From NCBI RefSeq assembly GCF_014851915.1, contig NZ_JACVAP010000009.1:1-49228 (forward strand): 49,228 bases of DNA, given 5' to 3'. This stretch comes from Xanthomonas sp. XNM01. Lineage in GTDB: Bacteria; Pseudomonadota; Gammaproteobacteria; Xanthomonadales; Xanthomonadaceae. The notes below the pieces were generated by a model. That model saw nothing but the letters and a program-made list of their open reading frames with translations, was not told the DNA's origin and did not search any database. Made by a program: the position numbers and the translations under genes. This document shows, one piece after another, positions 34,849 through 44,212 of this stretch (position 1 is its first letter; each line of letters starts with the position of its first letter).

Positions 34849-35226
34849 ATGCGGATCGTGACCGCCCTGATTTCCTGTCTGATGGCCCTGTCCGGCTGCG
34901 ACCCCAAGCCCGGCACGACCAGCATCACCCGCTCCAGCGAGAACGGCACCCAGACGCTGTTCAGCAAGACCACGCAGCGCGACGGCGTGGCCACCTTCGA
35001 GTGCTTCGCCAGTGCCAGCGGCGACTGCCGCTACCTGGTCTACGCGGACGACTGCACCGTCGACGGAGCCGCGCCCGCCTCGCAGACCGATTGCCAGCGG
35101 CAGACGCTGGACAGCTTCGTGCTGGCGGTCGGCACGCGCCACGAGGTGCGTGGCCTGCCGGCCGGGTTCGGCCATTGCGTGGCCCAGGCCCGGAAGGGCC
35201 CCGACACGGCCGACGGCTGCGGCTGA
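34849..35226 (+). CDS. Small cysteine-rich lipoprotein
   Basis: A 125-residue protein with a lipoprotein signal (TALISCLMALSGCDPKP; lipobox LSGC). The mature part has six further cysteines after the lipidated one, in FECFASASGDCRYLVYADDCTVDG, TDCQRQTLD, GHCVAQ and DGCG, suggesting several disulphides in the periplasm. No family is recognised. It follows the LytTR gene by 31 bases on the same strand and could be its co-transcribed effector or target. That role is inference. Confidence 0.78.
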   Translation: MRIVTALISCLMALSGCDPKPGTTSITRSSENGTQTLFSKTTQRDGVATFECFASASGDCRYLVYADDCTVDGAAPASQTDCQRQTLDSFVLAVGTRHEVRGLPAGFGHCVAQARKGPDTADGCG

Positions 35227-35460
35227 ACCCGGCCCACGCGCTGCGGCGCTGCACGGCATGCGGTCTGTACACGACCGGTGCCCGCGTGCTTCCGCCCGGC
35301 ATGGGTGGCGATGACGCCAGGCGGTCCGCAGCGTCTCCACGGCGTGCGTTCGCGCGCGGGTCGTCATCGCAGGCAGCCCCGCCGCGTCGCGCGCATGGCG
35401 TGGCGATCGCCGAGGCTCCGCGCCGGAGCCGGACCGGCCGTCGGCACCGCAGGTCCTAGA

Positions 35461-37107
35461 ATGCAGGGCATGCATTCGATCGAAATGGTGTTGGCGATGC
35501 TGCTGGCGGTGCTGGCCAGCGGCTATCTGGTGCGCGTGCTGCCCTTCGCGCTGCCGTTGCCGCTGGTGCAGATCGCGCTGGGCGCGGCGATCGCCGCGTT
35601 CTCCGACGGCGGCGTGGCGCTGGATCCCGACGTGTTCTTCCTGCTGTTCCTGCCGCCGCTGCTGTTCCTGGATGGCTGGCGCATCCCGAACGAGGGGCTC
35701 AAGCGCGACCGCCGCACCATCCTGGCCCTGGCACTGGGCCTGGTGGTGTTCACCGTGCTCGGCATCGGCCTGCTGGTGCACTGGATGATTCCGGCGATGC
35801 CGCTGGCGGTGGCGTTCGCGCTGGCGGCCATCGTCTCGCCGACCGACCCGGTCGCGGTGTCGGCGATCGCCAGCCGGGTGCCGATCCCGCGCCGTCTGAT
35901 GCACATCCTGGAAGGCGAGTCGCTGCTCAACGACGCGTCCGGCCTGGTCTGCTTCCGCTTCGCCGTGGCCGCGGCACTGAGCGGCGGTTTCTCGCTGGGC
36001 GCGGCGGCCCTGACCTTCCTGTGGGTGGCGCTGGCCGGCGTGGCCATCGGCGTCGGCTTCACCCTGATGGCCACGCGCGTGCAGCACGCGCTGTCGCGCC
36101 GCTTCGGCGAAGAGGCGGGCACGCCGATCCTGATCAGCCTGCTGCTGCCGTTCGGCGCGTACCTGATCGCCGAACACCTGCAGGCGTCCGGCATCCTCGC
36201 CGCGGTCGCCGCCGGCGTGACCATGAGCCGGGTCGAACTGAGCGGGCGCACCCTGGCGACCACCCGGGTCCAGCGCACGGCGGTCTGGGACACGATCCGG
36301 TTCAGCCTCAACGGCATCATGTTCGTGCTGCTGGGCGAGCAGCTGCCGGGCATCCTCGATGGTGCCGCCACGACGGTGCGGCAGAGCGGGCACCTCAATC
36401 CCGCATGGCTGCTGGCCTATGCGCTGGCGATCAACCTGGGCCTGGCGCTGCTGCGTTTCTCGTGGGTGTGGGTGTCGGTGCGGCTGAGCCTGCTGCGCGC
36501 GCGCCGCCAGGGCGAACAGGACCGGCGCTCGCCACCCTGGCGGCTGATCGCGGCGATGTCGCTGAGCGGCGTGCGCGGCGCGATCACCCTGGCCGGCGTG
36601 CTGACCCTGCCGCTGCTCCTGCATGACGGCAGCCCGTTCCCGGCCCGCGATCTGGCGATCTTCCTGGCTGCGGCGGTGATCCTGGTCTCGCTGCTGATCG
36701 CCAGCATCGGCCTGCCGCGGCTGCTGCGCGGCCTCGAACTGGCCGAGGAGCCCGGCCACCGGCAGGAAGAGGACCTGGCCCGGCAGGAAGGGGCGAAGGC
36801 GGCGATCGGCGCGATCGAACAGGCCCAGCGTGCGCTGCCCCCGGATCCGGCCGACGCCGACCTGTACGCAAGCGCGGCGACGCGGGTGATCGCGCTGTAC
36901 ACGCGCCGGCTTGGACAGGACGCGGCACCGGGTGTCGATCCGGCGCTGCTGCGCCGGGCCGACCAGGCCGAGCGCACGCTGCGGCTGGCGGGGATGCGGG
37001 CCGAGCGCGAGACGGTGTTCGCCTTGGCCCGGCAGGGGCGCATCTCCGATGAAACCGCGCGCCTGCTGGTGCGCGAGATCGACCTGCTGGAGGCGCGTTA
37101 CCGCTGA
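35461..37107 (+). CDS. CPA1-family Na+/H+ antiporter
   Basis: A 548-residue inner-membrane protein with about twelve helices and a cytoplasmic C-terminal tail of about 120 residues. Family blocks are LFLPPLLFLDGWRIPNEGLK, AIVSPTDPVAVSAIASRVPIPRRLMHILEGESLLNDASGLVCFRFA (the ion-binding region with Asp and the ND pair) and LSGVRGAITLAGVLTLP. This arrangement matches NhaP/YjcE-type antiporters exchanging Na+ or K+ for protons. Alternative starts are the ATGs at 35461 and 35470. The gene ends overlapping the convergent TspO-like gene by 10 bases. Confidence 0.93.
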   Translation: MQGMHSIEMVLAMLLAVLASGYLVRVLPFALPLPLVQIALGAAIAAFSDGGVALDPDVFFLLFLPPLLFLDGWRIPNEGLKRDRRTILALALGLVVFTVLGIGLLVHWMIPAMPLAVAFALAAIVSPTDPVAVSAIASRVPIPRRLMHILEGESLLNDASGLVCFRFAVAAALSGGFSLGAAALTFLWVALAGVAIGVGFTLMATRVQHALSRRFGEEAGTPILISLLLPFGAYLIAEHLQASGILAAVAAGVTMSRVELSGRTLATTRVQRTAVWDTIRFSLNGIMFVLLGEQLPGILDGAATTVRQSGHLNPAWLLAYALAINLGLALLRFSWVWVSVRLSLLRARRQGEQDRRSPPWRLIAAMSLSGVRGAITLAGVLTLPLLLHDGSPFPARDLAIFLAAAVILVSLLIASIGLPRLLRGLELAEEPGHRQEEDLARQEGAKAAIGAIEQAQRALPPDPADADLYASAATRVIALYTRRLGQDAAPGVDPALLRRADQAERTLRLAGMRAERETVFALARQGRISDETARLLVREIDLLEARYR

Positions 37108-37904
37108 GCGGCGCTGAAGCCGCCGGTGGCGCGCGCAGGGCGGCCACCACGGCCGCGCCACAGCCAGACGGTCTGCACCAGCAGCACCGCGGCGATGACC
37201 GCTGCCGTCCAGGCGGCGACATCGGCCCCGGGCAGGTCCCAGTTGGCCTGCTTCACGTACACCGCCGCCAGGCCCCACAGGGCGGCGCCGGCGTAGGCGA
37301 GGTTGCCGTGCATGCGCCGGTTGAGTTCCAGCAGCACCGCGGCGGCGAGCATGAACAGGCCCAGGCTCCAGCCCAGACGCCATTCGCCGGGCAGCCATTC
37401 GTAGGCGACGATGGTCTGGGCGAGGTTGAGGAAGGCGGCCAGCGACAGCCAGCCCGCATGCAGCGACAGGGCCAGCCAGGCCAGTCGCAGTCCCTCGCCG
37501 CCGGCGGCGATCGCGCGGGTCACCTGCAGCGCGGCCCAGCCCAGGCACGCCAGCGCACCGAAGATCACCGGCAGGCAGACCCAGAACAGCCCCTGCGAGA
37601 ACAGCGGCATCCACAGGGCGGTCAGCAGGAAGCCGATCACGACTGCCGGCCGGATCCGGCCCAGCGGGGCGTCGGCGCGGTGACGTCCGGCCGCCTGCTG
37701 CAGACCGTAGGCCAGGTCGAGCAGGAAGATCACGCCCCAGATCGAGAACGCGTACCCGGCCGCGACCAGCAGGGTCGGATAGCGATCGGAGATGGTGCCG
37801 TTGTCGGGGCCGAACAGGCCGCGCTGGGAGGCCCAGGCCACGAGCGGCATGGCCACGGCGGTGGCGGCGAGCAGCCACCGCATCGGTGTCGAGTGCTTGT
37901 CCAT
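37098..37904 (-). CDS. TspO/tryptophan-rich sensory-like membrane protein
   Basis: A 268-residue protein with about seven hydrophobic segments. The block AAGYAFSIWGVIFLLDLAYGLQQ and the tryptophan-rich run QGLFWVCLPVIFGALACLGWAAL resemble the TspO/MBR family, but the protein is longer than the classical five-helix form (about 160 residues) and belongs to the larger variant. The other segments include AWLALSLHAGWLSLAAFLNLAQTIVAYEWLP. Porphyrin- or lipid-related transport or signalling is the family role. The 3' end overlaps the antiporter gene end by 10 bases (convergent). Confidence 0.72.
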   Translation of the reverse strand: MDKHSTPMRWLLAATAVAMPLVAWASQRGLFGPDNGTISDRYPTLLVAAGYAFSIWGVIFLLDLAYGLQQAAGRHRADAPLGRIRPAVVIGFLLTALWMPLFSQGLFWVCLPVIFGALACLGWAALQVTRAIAAGGEGLRLAWLALSLHAGWLSLAAFLNLAQTIVAYEWLPGEWRLGWSLGLFMLAAAVLLELNRRMHGNLAYAGAALWGLAAVYVKQANWDLPGADVAAWTAAVIAAVLLVQTVWLWRGRGGRPARATGGFSAAQR

Positions 37905-37957
37905 GGCCGGGCACGCTAGCGCCGCGGCCGCACAGATCACGTGAAAAGCCGCGGCGC

Positions 37958-40066
37958 TCAGGCGGTCGCGCAGGCGCCGCCACCGGTGCTGTCGTCGCCG
38001 ACCGCGACCAGGCCGTCGTCGTCGACCACCAACTCGTCGGGCGAGGTCAGCCAGGCGCGCAGCTGCAGGTCGTCCACGTCGCGGTCCAGGCCCAGCGCCA
38101 GGCTGATCGGCAGCGCGCCGTTGCTGGCGTCCACCCACTGCCGGGCGAGCACGCGGCGGTCGCGCGCGGACACCGCCTCCAGCCAGAACGGCTGGGCCGG
38201 CATCTGCCGCGCCTGCACCTGCAGCCGGTAGCTGCCGGCGCACATCGGCCGGGCCTGGCGGCCCAGCGCGACCGACCGGCGCACGCTGGGCCTCACCTCG
38301 GCGGCGCCGGCCATCGGCGCATCCACGCTGATGCCCTTGCGCAGCTGTTCGGGCCGGTACATCCGCACCTGGTTCTTGCTGTTGACCAGCAGCGCGCACC
38401 AGCCGGCCGGCGCCTGGTCGTCGAAGGCCGCGCAGCGGTCGACGTAGGCCAGCACGTTCTCCGGTTCGCTGGTCTCGAACTGCTTGGGCGTGTCCTCCAG
38501 GTACATCGCCTTGATGTTCCACTGCGGGTCGTACTCCAGCAGCACCGGCGGCTGCACCTGCTGGTTGCCGACCAGCACGCGCTCCTCGTCGACCAGCAGC
38601 TCGCGGGTGCGCTCGCCCATCCACAGCGTGCGCGCGTAGGCCAGGTAGGGCAGGTAGTCCGCGTCCGGATCGGTGTAGGCCACGCTGGCGCTGCGGGCGA
38701 CGCTGTCGGACACCAGCGAGCGGCCGAAGCCCAGTGCCTCGATCTGCGGGTCGAGCAGGTTGAGCACGGTGGCGCCGCTGTCGAGCGTGCCGCCGCCGCG
38801 GGTGACCTGCTGCGGCGCGATGTCCTTGCCCAGCACCAGCAGCAGGTTCTCGCGGTGCATGCGGTCGATCACGTGGCTGATGTGGTTGGGCATGGCCAGG
38901 TGATCGGAGGCGATCACGATCAGGGTGTCGTCGGCGTACTCGCTGTCGCGGATCTTCTGCACGAAGCGCTCGATCAGCCGGTCGCTGCACTTGATCGCAT
39001 TGAGCAGGCCGATGTTGCCGTGCCGGCTGCGGTAGCGCACGTCGCGGCAGGCCACCGGCAGGTGCCCGGCCGGGTGGTGGGTGTCCATCGTCAGCGCGCT
39101 CAGCAGGAACGGCGCATCGCCCTGCGACAGCGCGACGAAGCGCTCGAAGGCCTCGTCCAGCAGCACGTCGTCGTGCACGCCCCAGTTGGAGAAGTGGCGG
39201 CGCGCCACACCCTTGTCCTCGAAGTGGCGGCGGTCCATCACCACGTCGAAGCCGTGGTTGACCAGGAAGTTGCCCTTGCCGGCGAACTCGGCGCTGGCAC
39301 CCCCGAGGAATTCGGTCGCGTAGCCCTGCTGCTTGAGGTAGTCGCCCAGGCACCAGGCGTTGGGCAGGAAGCTGGCCATGCGGCCGAAGCTGTTCTCGTC
39401 CTCGCGCGCGGCGGTCAGCGGCACGCCGCACATCGAGGCGACCATGCCGGCGATGGTCCAGCCGCTGCCCTCGGGCGAGGCGATGTCGCGGAAATCCAGG
39501 CCCTCGCCGGCGAGCCTGGTCAGGTTCGGCATCAGCCCGGGAAACACCTCGTCGTCGAAGTAGGTGCGTTCCAGGCTTTCGGCGTAGATCCAGACGATGT
39601 TGCGGCGCTGCGCCAGCGGGCGGTCGGGGACCAGGTACTCGGCGGCGACCGGCGACGGATCGACCGGGCGCATGCGCTGCACCAGGCGTTCGGCATCGGC
39701 GCGCAGCGGGCTGACCAGCACCGCCGCCGCGTACACCGCGACGAAGCCGCAGAACAGCGCCACGCCCGGGCCGTTGCGATGCAGGCGGCGCAGCTTCGGC
39801 AGCGCCAGCGGCAGCAGCGAGGCCAGCAGCATGCAGGACGCGGCCACGATCAGCGGGGTGAAGTCGGCCACGCCCGCGCCTTCCATGCTGGTGCGCAGGT
39901 GGTAGAGCGTGGCGGCGTTGAGGCCATCGCCGCTGAGCCTGTCGACCAGCCACCATGCGCTCAGCGACAGCAGCAGCAGCGACAGCAACGCGGCCTTGAT
40001 CCAGATCCACCTGCCGGATGCGACAACCAGACAGACCAGCACGGCCAGGGTCAGGAACAGGATCAA
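37958..40066 (-). CDS. opgB: OpgB-like phosphoglycerol transferase (membrane sulfatase family)
   Basis: A protein of about 702 residues resembling E. coli OpgB/MdoB, which transfers phosphoglycerol from phosphatidylglycerol to periplasmic glucans. Four N-terminal helices are followed by a large periplasmic sulfatase-fold domain: NIVWIYAESLERTYFDDEVFPGL, GSGWTIAGMVASMCGVPL, GYATEFLGGASAEFAGKGNFLVNHGFD, LTMDTHHPAGHL and IVIASDHLAMPNHISHV. These carry the metal-binding His/Asp and nucleophile regions. I chose the TTG at 40066 because GAGG lies upstream and the first helix begins there; ATGs at 40117 and 40162 are alternatives. The glucan genes opgG and opgH are not adjacent. Confidence 0.88.
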   Translation of the reverse strand: MILFLTLAVLVCLVVASGRWIWIKAALLSLLLLSLSAWWLVDRLSGDGLNAATLYHLRTSMEGAGVADFTPLIVAASCMLLASLLPLALPKLRRLHRNGPGVALFCGFVAVYAAAVLVSPLRADAERLVQRMRPVDPSPVAAEYLVPDRPLAQRRNIVWIYAESLERTYFDDEVFPGLMPNLTRLAGEGLDFRDIASPEGSGWTIAGMVASMCGVPLTAAREDENSFGRMASFLPNAWCLGDYLKQQGYATEFLGGASAEFAGKGNFLVNHGFDVVMDRRHFEDKGVARRHFSNWGVHDDVLLDEAFERFVALSQGDAPFLLSALTMDTHHPAGHLPVACRDVRYRSRHGNIGLLNAIKCSDRLIERFVQKIRDSEYADDTLIVIASDHLAMPNHISHVIDRMHRENLLLVLGKDIAPQQVTRGGGTLDSGATVLNLLDPQIEALGFGRSLVSDSVARSASVAYTDPDADYLPYLAYARTLWMGERTRELLVDEERVLVGNQQVQPPVLLEYDPQWNIKAMYLEDTPKQFETSEPENVLAYVDRCAAFDDQAPAGWCALLVNSKNQVRMYRPEQLRKGISVDAPMAGAAEVRPSVRRSVALGRQARPMCAGSYRLQVQARQMPAQPFWLEAVSARDRRVLARQWVDASNGALPISLALGLDRDVDDLQLRAWLTSPDELVVDDDGLVAVGDDSTGGGACATA

Positions 40067-40269
40067 CGTGGCACCTCGTGCGGATCGAAAACAGGAAGGC
40101 GTGCCCCGAACACGCATCTGCGGGATAGCACGTGAAATGTAAAAATGACAAAAAGGTGACACGGCGAACGTGTACCGGCGTTCAGGAAAAACACGTAGCG
40201 CGCCGGGAAATCAGACGTTTCCGTGCATGCATGCATGCGACGCGTCGCGGCTGCGCTGCCGCGGGCCGC

Positions 40270-41163
40270 TCACGTCGCGATGGGCGACATCGCCTCGACC
40301 AGATGATCGATGAAGCTGCGCACCTTCGGCGCCAGATGGCTGCGGCTGGCGTAGACCGCATGGATGCCGATCGGTGGAAGCGTGTACTCCGGCAGCACGC
40401 GTACCAGCCGGCCCGCGGCGACGTCCTCGCCGACCAGGAAATCGGGTTGCAGCACGATGCCCATGCCGGCCAGCGCCGCCTCGCGCAGCACGTCGCCGTT
40501 GTTGGCGCGCAGGCCGCCATCGACGCGCACCACGTGCTCGCCGTCCGCACCCTGCAGCGTCCATTCGTTGCCGCCGGACCAGTAGCTGTAGCCCAGGCAC
40601 TGGTGGCCGGCCAGGTCGGCCGGCTGGCGTGGCATGCCCATCCGCTCCAGGTACGCGGGCGAAGCGCAGGGCAGGATCCGCGCCTCGCCGAGCCGGCGCG
40701 CGATCAGGGTCGGGGCCGGTGCGCGGGTGATGCGGATCGCCAGGTCGTAGCCTTCCTCGACCATGTCCACCAGGCGGTCCGACAGCGACAGGTCGATGCT
40801 CACCTGCGGATAGCGCGCGCGGTAGCCGGCCAGCACCGGCGCCAGCCTGGCGATGCCGAAACTGACCGGCGCGTTGATCCGCAGCAGGCCCGCCGGCGTC
40901 TGCGCCTGCGCACCGACCGTGGCCTCGATGTCGTCGAACTCGGCCAGCAGCTGCAGGCAGCGCTGGTAGTAGGCGGTACCGGCGCTGGTCAGGCTGATCC
41001 GCCGGGTGGTGCGGTTGAGCAGGCGGGTATCGAGCCGCTGCTCGAGCCAGGCGATCTGCCGCGTCACCCGGGCGGTGGACTGGCCGAGGGCGTCGGCGGC
41101 GGCGCTGAAGCCGTTGCGGTCGACCACGGCGATGAAGGTCCGCATCGCGTCGAGGGTGTCCAT
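40270..41163 (-). CDS. LysR-family transcriptional regulator
   Basis: A 297-residue regulator. The N-terminal winged helix is MDTLDAMRTFIAVVDRNGFSAAADALGQSTARVTRQIAWLEQRLDTRLLNRTTRRISLT, the LysR signature. The C-terminal part is the ligand-binding domain, with LLRINAPVSFGIARLAPVLAGY, LSDRLVDMVEEGYDLAIRI and the closing LAPKVRSFIDHLVEAM. It is divergent from the DOPA-dioxygenase-like gene with 116 bases between starts, and probably regulates it and itself. The co-inducer is unknown. Confidence 0.95.
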   Translation of the reverse strand: MDTLDAMRTFIAVVDRNGFSAAADALGQSTARVTRQIAWLEQRLDTRLLNRTTRRISLTSAGTAYYQRCLQLLAEFDDIEATVGAQAQTPAGLLRINAPVSFGIARLAPVLAGYRARYPQVSIDLSLSDRLVDMVEEGYDLAIRITRAPAPTLIARRLGEARILPCASPAYLERMGMPRQPADLAGHQCLGYSYWSGGNEWTLQGADGEHVVRVDGGLRANNGDVLREAALAGMGIVLQPDFLVGEDVAAGRLVRVLPEYTLPPIGIHAVYASRSHLAPKVRSFIDHLVEAMSPIAT

Positions 41164-41179
41164 TGTTTCTCCTGGCGAA

Positions 41180-41198
41180 ACAGTGATTGGATTTCTGT
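41180..41198. promoter_or_regulatory. Possible LysR-type box
   Basis: ACAG and CTGT form an inverted pair separated by 11 bases, fitting the T-N11-A style of LysR binding sites. It lies between the divergent LysR (start 41163) and dioxygenase (start 41280) genes. The arms are short, so this is tentative. Confidence 0.35.
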
Positions 41199-41279
41199 CG
41201 AGTTTATCCGCGATGGATGAGGGAATAGCCTGTCATCCCGATGCCGGCCCTGTCGTGCCGGCGCCCACGGAGGTCTTCC

Positions 41280-42068
41280 ATGTCACGCATGCCGTCGCTC
41301 TACGTCTCGCACGGCTCGCCGATGACCGCGCTCGAGCCCGGCCTGGTCGGACAGCGCCTGGCCGAGCTCGCCCGCACCCTGCCGCGTCCGCGCGCGATCG
41401 TGGTCGCGTCCGCGCACTGGCTGGCGCGCGCGCCGCTGGTCGGTGGCGCCGCGCAGCCGGAAACCATCCACGATTTCGGCGGGTTCCCGCAGGCGCTGTT
41501 CGACATCCGGTATCCGGCGCCGGGCGATCCCGCACTGGGCGCGCGTGTGGCCGTCCTGCTGGAAGCAGCGGGGCTGGCGCCGAACATCGATCCGCGTCGC
41601 GGCCTGGACCACGGCGTCTGGGTGCCGTTGCGCCTGCTGTATCCCGATGCCGACATTCCGGTGGTGCCGGTGTCGATCCAGCCCGGGCTCGATCCGCAGC
41701 ACCAGCTGCAGCTGGGCCGCGCGCTGGCGCCGCTGCGCGACGAAGGCGTGCTGGTGATCGGCTCGGGCAGCATCACCCACAACCTGCACGACTGGCGCCG
41801 CTACGACCAGGCGCGTCAGGCGCCGTACGTGCAGCCCTTCATCGACTGGGTCGAGCAGCGGCTGGCGGACGAGGACGTGGACGCACTGCTGGATTACCGC
41901 CGGCAGGCGCCGTTTGCCGAGCGGGCGCATCCGACCGACGAGCACCTGCTGCCGCTGTACGTGGCGATGGGCGCCGGCGGTACGCCGATGCGCGCGCAGC
42001 GGATCGACGCGGGCATCGACATGGGCTTCCTGGCGATGGACATCTACCGCTTCGACGGGACGCCCTGA
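41280..42068 (+). CDS. LigB-family extradiol dioxygenase, 4,5-DOPA dioxygenase-like
   Basis: A 262-residue enzyme of the class III extradiol ring-cleavage family (YgiD/DODA). It opens MPSLYVSHGSPMTALEPG, with the His of the non-haem metal site, and has RAIVVASAHWLARAPLVGG (second His), LDHGVWVPLRLLYP and VLVIGSGSITHNLHDWRRYD (further conserved His). It would oxidatively open a catechol ring in the cytoplasm. GGAGG precedes the ATG. The divergent LysR gene is the likely regulator. A hairpin shared with the convergent MHS gene ends the transcript. Confidence 0.92.
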   Translation: MSRMPSLYVSHGSPMTALEPGLVGQRLAELARTLPRPRAIVVASAHWLARAPLVGGAAQPETIHDFGGFPQALFDIRYPAPGDPALGARVAVLLEAAGLAPNIDPRRGLDHGVWVPLRLLYPDADIPVVPVSIQPGLDPQHQLQLGRALAPLRDEGVLVIGSGSITHNLHDWRRYDQARQAPYVQPFIDWVEQRLADEDVDALLDYRRQAPFAERAHPTDEHLLPLYVAMGAGGTPMRAQRIDAGIDMGFLAMDIYRFDGTP

Positions 42069-42070
42069 CA

Positions 42071-42100
42071 CGACGACGCCGGCATCGGCCGGCGTCGTCG
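42071..42100. terminator. Bidirectional hairpin terminator
   Basis: A perfect 12-bp stem (42071-42082 with 42089-42100) and a six-base loop fill the 52-base space between the convergent dioxygenase and MHS transporter genes. Confidence 0.75.
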
Positions 42101-42120
42101 CAGTGCGCTCGGGCGGCCGG

Positions 42121-43494
42121 TCAGCCGCGCCGGCCGACCCGCTGGTGCATGTGCGCCTCGTCGTCCAGCCAGTTCTGGTCCTTGTTCTTCAGGAAGAACA
42201 CGTAGACCACCAGCGACACCGCGATCACCGCCGTGGCATAGATCACGAAGGTCATAACGTGGCCGGACTTCAGCGCGGCCTGGTAGGCCAGCGGCGCGGT
42301 GCCGCCGAACGCGGAATTCGCCAGCGCGTAGCCCAGGCCGACGCCGAGCGCGCGCACGTGGGTCGGGAACAGCTCGGCCTTCACCACCGCGTTGATCGAC
42401 GTGTAGCCGGTGAGGATCACGAAGCCGATGCCCAGGATCACGAACGCCGACAGCGCGCTGGTCTGCTGCGGCAGCGCGGTCACCAGGTACCAGGTGTAGA
42501 GCACGCCGCCGACGCCGAAGAACACCAGCAGGCTCTTGCGGCCGATGCTGTCCGACAGCCAGCCGCCGACCGGCTGCAGCAGCATCAGGAAGGTCAGCAG
42601 GCCCAGGTTGATCCAGGTGCCGACGATCTCGTCGTCGCCGGCGAACGCGGTCTGGATCATCTTCGGGCCGTTGACCGAGTACGCGTAGAACGCGAGCGTG
42701 CCGCCGGCGGTGATCAGGAAGCACAGCAGCAGCGGACGCCACTGGTTGACGAACAGCTCGCGCAGCGAGCCGCTGGCCTGGGCGCCACCGGACCTGGCCG
42801 CTTCGATCGATGCGACCTCCAGCGATTCGTCCATGGTCCGGCGCAGCCAGAACACCACGATCGCCGCGGCGCCGCCGATGCCGAACGCCACGCGCCAGCC
42901 CCATTCGGAGATCTGCGAGGTGTCGAACGCCAGCAGCATCGCCAGCAGCGTGGCCTGCGCCAGCACGTGGCCGCCGACCAGGGTCACGTAGTGGAACGAG
43001 GACAGGAAGCCGCGGCGGCCGGGGATCGCGGCCTCGGACATGTAGGTCGCGCTGGCGCCGTACTCGCCGCCGGTGGCGAAGCCCTGCAGCAGGCGCGCCA
43101 TCAGCAGGATGATCGGCGCGGCGATGCCGATCGTCGCCACGGTGGGCGTGATCGCGATGATGAACGAGCACGCGGCCATCACCGACACCGACACCGTCAG
43201 CGCCAGGCGCCGGCCGTAGCGGTCGGCGAAGCGGCCGAAGTACCAGGCGCCGATCGGGCGCATCAGGAAGGTCATCGCGAAGATGCCCCACACGTACAGC
43301 GTGGCGTTCTTGTCCTCGGGCGAGAAGAACTGCGATTCGAAGTACTTGGCGAACACCGAGTAGACGTAGACGTCGTACCACTCGACCAGATTGCCGGCCG
43401 AGCCCTTCAGCGTGTTGGAGACCGAGCGGCGCAGGCTGGCGGGACGCGCCGCGGTGGCGCCGGCCGGCGCGGCGGCGTGCGTGGGGGAGGTCAT
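42121..43494 (-). CDS. MFS transporter of the metabolite:H+ symporter (MHS) family
   Basis: A 457-residue inner-membrane permease of the ProP/KgtP/ShiA group. Diagnostic segments are GSAGNLVEWYDVYVYSVFAKYFESQFF in helix 1, FLMRPIGAWYFGRFADRYGRRLALTVSV (motif A), RLLQGFATGGEYGASATYMSEAA and the second-half SDSIGRKSLLVFFGVGG. Twelve helices are predicted. KgtP-like transport of a dicarboxylate such as alpha-ketoglutarate is the closest guess by resemblance, but the substrate is not fixed by sequence. It is monocistronic. Confidence 0.93.
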   Translation of the reverse strand: MTSPTHAAAPAGATAARPASLRRSVSNTLKGSAGNLVEWYDVYVYSVFAKYFESQFFSPEDKNATLYVWGIFAMTFLMRPIGAWYFGRFADRYGRRLALTVSVSVMAACSFIIAITPTVATIGIAAPIILLMARLLQGFATGGEYGASATYMSEAAIPGRRGFLSSFHYVTLVGGHVLAQATLLAMLLAFDTSQISEWGWRVAFGIGGAAAIVVFWLRRTMDESLEVASIEAARSGGAQASGSLRELFVNQWRPLLLCFLITAGGTLAFYAYSVNGPKMIQTAFAGDDEIVGTWINLGLLTFLMLLQPVGGWLSDSIGRKSLLVFFGVGGVLYTWYLVTALPQQTSALSAFVILGIGFVILTGYTSINAVVKAELFPTHVRALGVGLGYALANSAFGGTAPLAYQAALKSGHVMTFVIYATAVIAVSLVVYVFFLKNKDQNWLDDEAHMHQRVGRRG

Positions 43495-43754
43495 GGGGGA
43501 GGCCTCGTGAGAAAACGGGGGCCGAGTATATGAGCCGTGTGTGTGCTCGAACGCGTGAAGAACGCCGGATCGGCCCGGCCTACGACCAATGTGTTAGCTG
43601 CACGCCGCGGATCCGTGACGCGCATGCCGCCGCGCACGCCGCCGGCGTGCCCGGCATCTGGAACGCGCGTGCACGGGCCTCGTCGCCGCGGCGTGTTCGT
43701 CCGCCGCGCATGTGGAGCGGCATGCCGCAACGCGGCGTGCGGGTGGTGCGTGGG

Positions 43755-44129
43755 TCAGGCGCCGACGCGGACGCGTTCGTGTTCGAGGTCGTCCAGCGGG
43801 CGCACTTCCATGCTGCCGTAGCGTGCCCACGGGAAGTCGTGTGCGATGGCCACCGCTTCCTCGAGCGTGTCGACCTCGAGGATGTTCACGCCTCCGAGCA
43901 GCTCCTTGGTTTCGGCGAACGGCCCGTCGAACACGCTGGGGCGCCCTTCGCGGATGCGCACCGTGCGTGCCTGCACGGCCGGCTGCAGCTTCTGCGATCC
44001 CAGCAGCTTGCCGTCGGCACGCAGCGCATCGGCGTGGTGGATGCAGTCGCGCATCAGCCGGTCGTACTCCTCCGCCGGCAGCGCCTGCAGCAGGGCGGGG
44101 TCGGTGTAGACCAGCAGGGCGAACTTCAT
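43755..44129 (-). CDS. YCII/DGPF-domain protein
   Basis: A 124-residue cytoplasmic protein with a ferredoxin-like YCII-related fold. It begins MKFALLVYTDPALLQALPAEEYDRLM and carries the hallmark DGPFAETKELLGGVNILEVDTLEEAVAIAHDFPWA. Such proteins are often encoded near ECF sigma factors, but none is visible here. Enzymatic function is not established. It lies 84 bases downstream of msrB on the same strand, so the two could be co-transcribed. Confidence 0.93.
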   Translation of the reverse strand: MKFALLVYTDPALLQALPAEEYDRLMRDCIHHADALRADGKLLGSQKLQPAVQARTVRIREGRPSVFDGPFAETKELLGGVNILEVDTLEEAVAIAHDFPWARYGSMEVRPLDDLEHERVRVGA

Positions 44130-44212
44130 GGCGCGGCATCCGTCGGCGGGCAGGCTGCCTGTGTACCGGAAGGCGGAGGCGCTGCCAACCCGCGCTGCCG
44201 CCGGTGCCGCAT

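Noticed and set aside
34792-37983. A minus-strand frame open for more than 1000 codons
   Set aside because: It is antisense to the clear Na+/H+ antiporter and LytTR genes, with Gln/Arg/His-rich composition and no domain until the TspO-like gene at its left end. It is a high-GC shadow.
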